Source: CAYGZA01 sp964354135
Lineage (GTDB): Bacteria; Planctomycetota; Planctomycetia; Pirellulales; Thermoguttaceae
Assembly: GCA_964354135.1 (NCBI GenBank)
Contig: CAYGZA010000278.1
Span: 1 to 9,281 of the forward strand
DNA: 9,281 nucleotides
Direction of reading: 5' to 3'
Shown here: piece by piece, positions 6,763 to 9,281 of the stretch
Layout of the letters: every line of letters starts with the position of its first letter
How positions within the stretch are numbered: position 1 is the first letter of the stretch
Made by a program: the position numbers and the translations under genes
The notes under the pieces: generated by a model
Databases searched by the model: none
What the model saw: only the letters and a program-made list of their open reading frames with translations
Told to the model about the DNA's origin: nothing

Positions 6763-7006
6763 CGTCTCGTACAAGAGGAGTGTCGAGAAAGACCTGGCTT
6801 CCCTTCCGAAGGCCGAGGCCCGCCGGGTCCTCGATAAGATCGAGAAGGAGCTGACGATCCGCCCCGATGCTTGCCCGCCGCTGAAGGGTCAGTTCGCGGG
6901 CCTGCGCAAACTCCGCGTGGGGAGCTATCGGGTTATTTTCGCGATCCTGGAAGAGGAAGTGCTGGTCCTCAGGATCGGGTACCGACGGGACGTGTACGAG
7001 CGGTGA
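6752..7006 (+). CDS. RelE/ParE superfamily toxin
   Basis: An 84-residue protein with the RelE/ParE pattern: an N-terminal YSVSYKRSVEKDLASLPK strand-helix, then the core LRKLRVGSYRVIF, and the C-terminal LRIGYRRDVYER with the basic and aromatic residues used by RelE-type toxins. RelE members cut mRNA at the ribosome while ParE members block gyrase; the KLRVGSYRVIF and RRDVY ending fit the RelE side better. The start is TTG at 6752, inside the antitoxin gene, with GAGGAA seven bases or so upstream. There is no other in-frame start before the conserved region. Confidence 0.9.
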   Translation: MAYSVSYKRSVEKDLASLPKAEARRVLDKIEKELTIRPDACPPLKGQFAGLRKLRVGSYRVIFAILEEEVLVLRIGYRRDVYER

Positions 7007-7066
7007 GAACGCCTGGCCGCCGGTTTGAAGGGGCTCGCCGTCAGACGTCGCCGTCGTCTTGGGACC

Positions 7067-7095
7067 TTCCTTCTCCCCGCACCTCGGGCTAGAAT
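7067..7095 (+). promoter_or_regulatory. Possible promoter upstream of the nuclease gene
   Basis: TAGAAT at 7090-7095 is a good -10 match, and TTCCTT at 7067-7072 could be a weak -35 with a 17-base spacer. It lies in the 194-base gap between the RelE-like gene and the nuclease gene, about 100 bases before the ATG at 7201. I see no real gene in this gap. Confidence 0.3.
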
Positions 7096-7290
7096 CTCGC
7101 TCATCCGAGAGGGGCGCCCCGCCCTCCGAATTGAGGAGGCGGTCGCTGGCGGCGACCCAGAATCGGCGCTCGAATTGGCTGCACTTGAGGGGAAATCCCA
7201 ATGGCACTTCTCAATTCCGAACAGCAGCGGCGCGCGACAGAAGTAATGCGCGAGTACCTCGCGGCACCAGGAGAGGCCGCCGACAAGACA

Positions 7291-7298
7291 TTAGTTCA
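7291..7298. repeat. Target site duplication, left copy (TTAGTTCA)
   Basis: TTAGTTCA directly precedes the left inverted repeat and recurs exactly at 7564-7571 directly after the right one. An 8-base duplication indicates staggered cutting by a transposase. The base before the left copy is also A, so a 9-base reading is possible, but it would break the symmetry of the inverted repeats. Confidence 0.93.
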
Positions 7299-7321
7299 TA
7301 TGGGTATTGACTTGACTCAAC
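7299..7321 (+). repeat. Left terminal inverted repeat (23 bp)
   Basis: Begins TATGGGTATTGACTTGACTC and is the exact reverse complement of 7541-7563. It contains an ATG at 7300 that is in frame with the 5' nuclease fragment and with the zinc-finger-like ORF. Confidence 0.95.
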
Positions 7322-7380
7322 CGACCACAACCTGTAGTGATCGTGTCACAGCCCAGACAATCAAGTAGGAGGGCTGTACG

Positions 7381-7545
7381 ATGGCGACACTTAGCGGCGC
7401 CGAAAAACGGCGTGAACGAGCGCGAAAACATGCCAAGAGTCCGTGGACGTGCCCACAGTGCGGCAGGACGTGCCGAGGCAACGGAGGCAAGTCGAGCCAC
7501 AAGCGATGGCACCAACGGCAAACACAACCTGTGGTAGGTAGTTGA
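7381..7545 (+). CDS. 54-residue C2H2-like zinc-finger protein of the element
   Basis: The ORF starts at ATG 7381 with AGGAGGG eight bases upstream and ends at TGA 7543-7545, inside the right inverted repeat. Residues 1-22 are strongly basic (EKRRERARKHAK). Then C24-x2-C27-x12-H40-x3-H44 has exactly the spacing of a classical C2H2 finger and ends in HKRWH. The hydrophobic core positions expected in a eukaryotic finger are C31 and K37 instead, so the fold may differ, and C31 could be an alternative ligand. The basic content suggests nucleic-acid binding. Its role may be regulation of the element or help to a transposase; neither is shown. The upstream frame's TAG overlaps its ribosome-binding region, which allows translational coupling with the nuclease 5' fragment. 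Confidence 0.65.
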   Translation: MATLSGAEKRRERARKHAKSPWTCPQCGRTCRGNGGKSSHKRWHQRQTQPVVGS

Positions 7546-7563
7546 GTCAAGTCAATACCCATA
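7541..7563 (-). repeat. Right terminal inverted repeat (23 bp)
   Basis: Exact reverse complement of 7299-7321 and ending CAATACCCATA on the + strand. It overlaps the last codons and TGA stop of the zinc-finger-like ORF, so the stop codon is fixed by the inverted repeat sequence itself. Confidence 0.95.
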
Positions 7564-7571
7564 TTAGTTCA
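7564..7571. repeat. Target site duplication, right copy (TTAGTTCA)
   Basis: Exact copy of 7291-7298, directly after the right inverted repeat. Joining the flanks through one copy restores the codons TTA-GTT-CAA of the nuclease gene. Confidence 0.93.
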
Positions 7572-7635
7572 AGAGTATGCCGCATGGGACCAGCAGCGAG
7601 CACGACTGATTGAGGAACAACTGAAGCCACTCCTG

Positions 7636-8844
7636 ATGGGCTATCTCCAAGACAAGGTCGAACTGTCCGATTTCAAATCGAAGGTCGACGGAGTCAACAA
7701 GCGGAACGAATTGTGGGGATTCAAGGGCATCAAGGGCCAGATGTTTTTCAACATGGTCGTCAACGTGGCCGACGACCCGGACGAGTGCGATCAGGAAGTG
7801 AAAGCCGCCCTGGCGGTGCCGGCAAACGAGCCAATGGCGTCTAGCCGTATCAAGACCTTCGCCACTTATGTAAGGCGTTTGGGTGAGCAGTGGGTTGATG
7901 CCGGGCATACACGCTATGGGTGCCCCAAAGTCGGCAGCATTCCGTTCTTCCTTTCGTACTTTTGGCAGGTTCAAGATCGCGACACCTGGCCTGTGTACTA
8001 TACCAACGCCGTCAATACGATGACGGATCTGAACCTCTGGCAGCCGTCGGGAGATTCCGCCGACGACTACGTGGTTTTCAAACGTATCCATGAAGAACTC
8101 GCCGAGTTGTTCACGAAGGCGAGCGGACGACCTTTCAACCTCTACGATGTGGAGCATGTTTTCTGGCTCAAAGGGGGCAATCCGTACGGGGCTTCCAGGC
8201 TGGACCAAGACGAGAAACGCGTGCCCGAGCTGAAGGTTGAGGCCGAGGGACTGCTACTGCCTGAGAGTTACCTGCCCCCGATAATCGCAATCCTTCCCCG
8301 GATGGCGCGACACGAGAAGGCTTTGGTTGAGGCGGCCAAGCGGTCAGGCACGACGCTGGACCGAGCGTTTGAGAAGTATATCGACGCGGCTTTCACCATT
8401 CTCGGCTACGAAACGCGATTGCTCGGACAGGGACAGGGACGGGTGCCCGACGGCTTGGCGATGGATTTGGACGATAGCTACGCGATCCTCTGGGATGCCA
8501 AGATCCGCGCGGAAGGGTACAGCATGGGCACCGATGATCGGGTGATCCGTGAGTACATCACGACACAAAGCAGGGATTTCAAGCGTCGGCGGTCGCTTCG
8601 CAACATCTACTACCTGATCATCTCCAGCACGTTCATCGACGACTTCGACGACACGATCAGGTCGATCAAGATGGAGACGGACGTGAGCGAAGTGGGACTC
8701 ATCGAGGCCGATGCCTTGGTGGAGATGGTGGACGCCAAGCTACGCGCGCCTCGACAACTCGCGTTGGGGCCCGACGGGTTGCAGCGCCTGTTTAGCGTGG
8801 GCGGAGTCCTTACGGCAGCGATGGTGAGGGAGCAACTGATCTGA
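7636..8844 (+). CDS. Surviving 3' open frame with FokI-like cleavage domain
   Basis: This is the remaining 402-residue frame from the first ATG after the element; it belongs to the split gene at 7201-8844. From about residue 205 it follows the FokI cleavage domain. PESYLPPIIAIL leads into it, then the active-site residues P271-D272, D287 and K289 (PDG ... ILWDAK). After these come AEGYSMGTDDRVIREYITTQ, a region matching the helix after the FokI active site, and a C-terminal LFSVGGVLTAAMVREQL. FokI uses the same PD-(D/E)xK triad (D450, D467, K469) and dimerises to cut. No Shine-Dalgarno sequence is near ATG 7636, so efficient independent translation is doubtful. If it is made, it lacks the first 54 residues but keeps the whole catalytic domain. 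Confidence 0.75.
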   Translation: MGYLQDKVELSDFKSKVDGVNKRNELWGFKGIKGQMFFNMVVNVADDPDECDQEVKAALAVPANEPMASSRIKTFATYVRRLGEQWVDAGHTRYGCPKVGSIPFFLSYFWQVQDRDTWPVYYTNAVNTMTDLNLWQPSGDSADDYVVFKRIHEELAELFTKASGRPFNLYDVEHVFWLKGGNPYGASRLDQDEKRVPELKVEAEGLLLPESYLPPIIAILPRMARHEKALVEAAKRSGTTLDRAFEKYIDAAFTILGYETRLLGQGQGRVPDGLAMDLDDSYAILWDAKIRAEGYSMGTDDRVIREYITTQSRDFKRRRSLRNIYYLIISSTFIDDFDDTIRSIKMETDVSEVGLIEADALVEMVDAKLRAPRQLALGPDGLQRLFSVGGVLTAAMVREQLI

Positions 8845-8856
8845 GGCATCGACACA

Positions 8857-9096
8857 ATGAGGCTTCCAAATCCCGAGCGGGCCGTCGTCGATGTCGAGAA
8901 GCTGCGCCACTACTGTCTGAGCGCAGAGCATCCGCGCGGCCGCCACAAGGCCCGCGTCTTCGTTGCCAGGATGGGACTGACGGCCGGCGATGCTGAACTG
9001 TTGCGGGACGCTCTGCTGGATGCCGCACAGTCGTGCGACGCCGCGCCGCGGGCAGGTCGGGACGGTCGTGGAGCGACTGGGCCCCGAGGTCTTTGA
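8857..9096 (+). pseudogene. DUF6883 protein, 3'-truncated
   Basis: A 79-residue frame starting 12 bases after the nuclease stop, with GAGG (overlapping that stop) ten bases upstream. Residues 1-58 fit the N-terminal half of DUF6883: LPNPERAVVDVEKLRHYCLS, then HPRGRHKARVFVARMGLT and ELLRDALLDAAQS. Full-length members are about 105-110 residues and continue with a strand-rich half that is missing here. After about codon 61 the frame runs through DNA belonging to the next gene in another register and ends at TGA 9094-9096. Function of the family is unknown to me; it commonly sits beside a DUF4926 gene. I read it as a deletion remnant that may still be translated. Confidence 0.7.
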
Positions 9097-9196
9097 AGTG
9101 GAATTCAGCGACAACGAGGGGCGGACTTATGCCACGCTGGCCCTGCGCGCCGACCAGTTGATTGTGCTCTACTATCAGCCCGTCCAAGTCGCCTGA
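9044..9196 (+). pseudogene. DUF4926 protein, 5'-truncated
   Basis: In the +2 frame relative to the DUF6883 remnant, this encodes RRGQVGTVVERLGPEVFEVE, then FSDNEGRTYATLALRADQL and a short tail ending at TGA 9194-9196. That is the SH3-like core of DUF4926. The expected first 20-25 residues, usually an LPEHGL-type segment just before RGQVGTVV, are absent, and the upstream part of this frame (from ATG 8990) is DUF6883 DNA in the wrong register. So an internal deletion has joined the two genes near 9036-9046, in a CGCCGCG-rich stretch. Function of the family is not known to me. Confidence 0.7.
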
Positions 9197-9281
9197 CGCC
9201 GCCGGCCTGTTGGACGACTTACAAAGCTTAGTTTTACCCACATTTTCTCTGTTGGGCTATGAGGTAGCCGTCCAGCATGGC
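9197..9281. other. Intergenic tail with small inverted repeats
   Basis: No gene is seen. A hairpin GGCTA-TGAGG-TAGCC lies at 9255-9269, and TGGACG at 9211-9216 pairs with CGTCCA at 9270-9275. The stretch is more AT-rich than its surroundings around 9217-9250. It could be the start of another repeat element continuing beyond the window. Confidence 0.3.

Larger units (their letters stand above)
7299..7563 (+). mobile_element. 265-bp TIR element carrying a zinc-finger-like ORF
   Basis: The element has perfect 23-bp terminal inverted repeats, beginning TATGGGTATTGACTTGACTC, and is flanked by the 8-bp direct duplication TTAGTTCA. It lacks a transposase, so it should be moved in trans by a related insertion sequence. 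An 8-bp duplication occurs in several IS families (for example IS1595, ISL3, ISAs1), and I cannot assign one. Unlike an ordinary MITE it holds a small coding gene (7381-7545) with its own AGGAGG ribosome-binding site. A subterminal direct repeat, CACAACCTGT, lies at 7326-7335 and 7523-7532 and may be a second protein-binding site. The identical ends and exact duplication point to a recent insertion. With the duplication it adds 273 bp, exactly 91 codons. Confidence 0.93.
7201..8844 (+). pseudogene. FokI-like nuclease gene split by a mobile element
   Basis: The 5' part starts at ATG 7201 with GAGGGG eight bases upstream. It runs 30 codons to the insertion, then reads into the element and stops at TAG 7366-7368, giving only a 55-residue product. 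Deleting the element and one TTAGTTCA copy joins ACA-TTA-GTT-CAA-GAG in frame and gives an uninterrupted 456-residue protein ending at 8844. Residues 1-250 or so are a region I cannot assign; in restriction enzymes of this type the N-terminal half usually recognises DNA. The C-terminal 190 or so residues resemble the FokI cleavage domain. The gene is therefore disrupted very recently, since the rest of the frame has no other damage. No methyltransferase gene is visible within the window. Confidence 0.85.

Noticed and set aside
7025..7246. Possible small gene overlapping the nuclease start
   Set aside because: Arg-rich, no family features and no ribosome-binding site; the ATG at 7201 has a good site and opens the frame that restores the nuclease.
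7317..7562. 81-codon frame on the - strand of the mobile element starting in the right inverted repeat
   Set aside because: Its Cys/His residues are scattered without a finger pattern and there is no ribosome-binding site; the + strand ORF has both. It is kept only as a remark under the coupled-leader finding.
7299..7563. TA dinucleotide duplication (IS630/Tc1-mariner type) for the element
   Set aside because: TA also fits the very ends, but the exact 8-base match TTAGTTCA on both sides would then be coincidence; the 8-bp duplication also restores the gene's frame.
1..9281. CRISPR array, tRNA or rRNA genes
   Set aside because: No regularly spaced short repeats and no recognisable tRNA or rRNA segment were seen on either strand.

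Overview
The window is GC-rich bacterial chromosome. I read it as probably Planctomycetota (Pirellulales-like). That rests on a Tat-exported lipoprotein-like alpha/beta hydrolase, the DUF2760 and DUF6883/DUF4926 families, GTG/TTG starts and interspersed intergenic repeats; none of these proves the assignment. No rRNA, tRNA or CRISPR array was seen.

Layout. (a) 1-1017: a DUF433/DUF5615 toxin-antitoxin (TA) operon on the + strand, lying between two copies of one intergenic repeat. (b) 1018-1683: a lone GT2-type glycosyltransferase on the - strand. (c) 1727-2614: a second TA pair (PemK/MazF-like toxin plus small antitoxin, - strand) bracketed by two 144-bp direct repeats that are 83% identical. 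Each repeat ends in the same 3' coding fragment of an unidentified gene. (d) 2624-6322: a co-directional - strand run of housekeeping type: DUF2760 membrane-anchored protein, GNAT acetyltransferase, Tat-exported hydrolase, and a CorC/HlyC-type CBS membrane protein. (e) 6544-7006: a third TA pair, ribbon-helix-helix plus RelE-like, on the + strand. (f) 7201-9196: an accessory block with a nuclease gene whose C-terminal half looks like the FokI cleavage domain, followed by fused remnants of DUF6883 and DUF4926.

The main discovery is in (f). The nuclease gene is split by a 265-bp mobile element (7299-7563) with perfect 23-bp terminal inverted repeats and a perfect 8-bp target duplication, TTAGTTCA. 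Removing the element and one duplication restores a continuous 456-codon frame. The element is not an empty MITE. It has its own ribosome-binding site and a 54-residue ORF with exact C-x2-C-x12-H-x3-H spacing. Element plus duplication is 273 bp, a multiple of three. The 5' nuclease fragment, the zinc-finger-like ORF and the FokI-like 3' part therefore share one frame, separated only by a TAG and a TGA inside the element.

Overall, regions (a), (c), (e) and (f) form an accessory landscape: three different TA modules, flanking repeats, a disrupted restriction-type nuclease and a deletion-fused gene pair, around a stable housekeeping run in (d).
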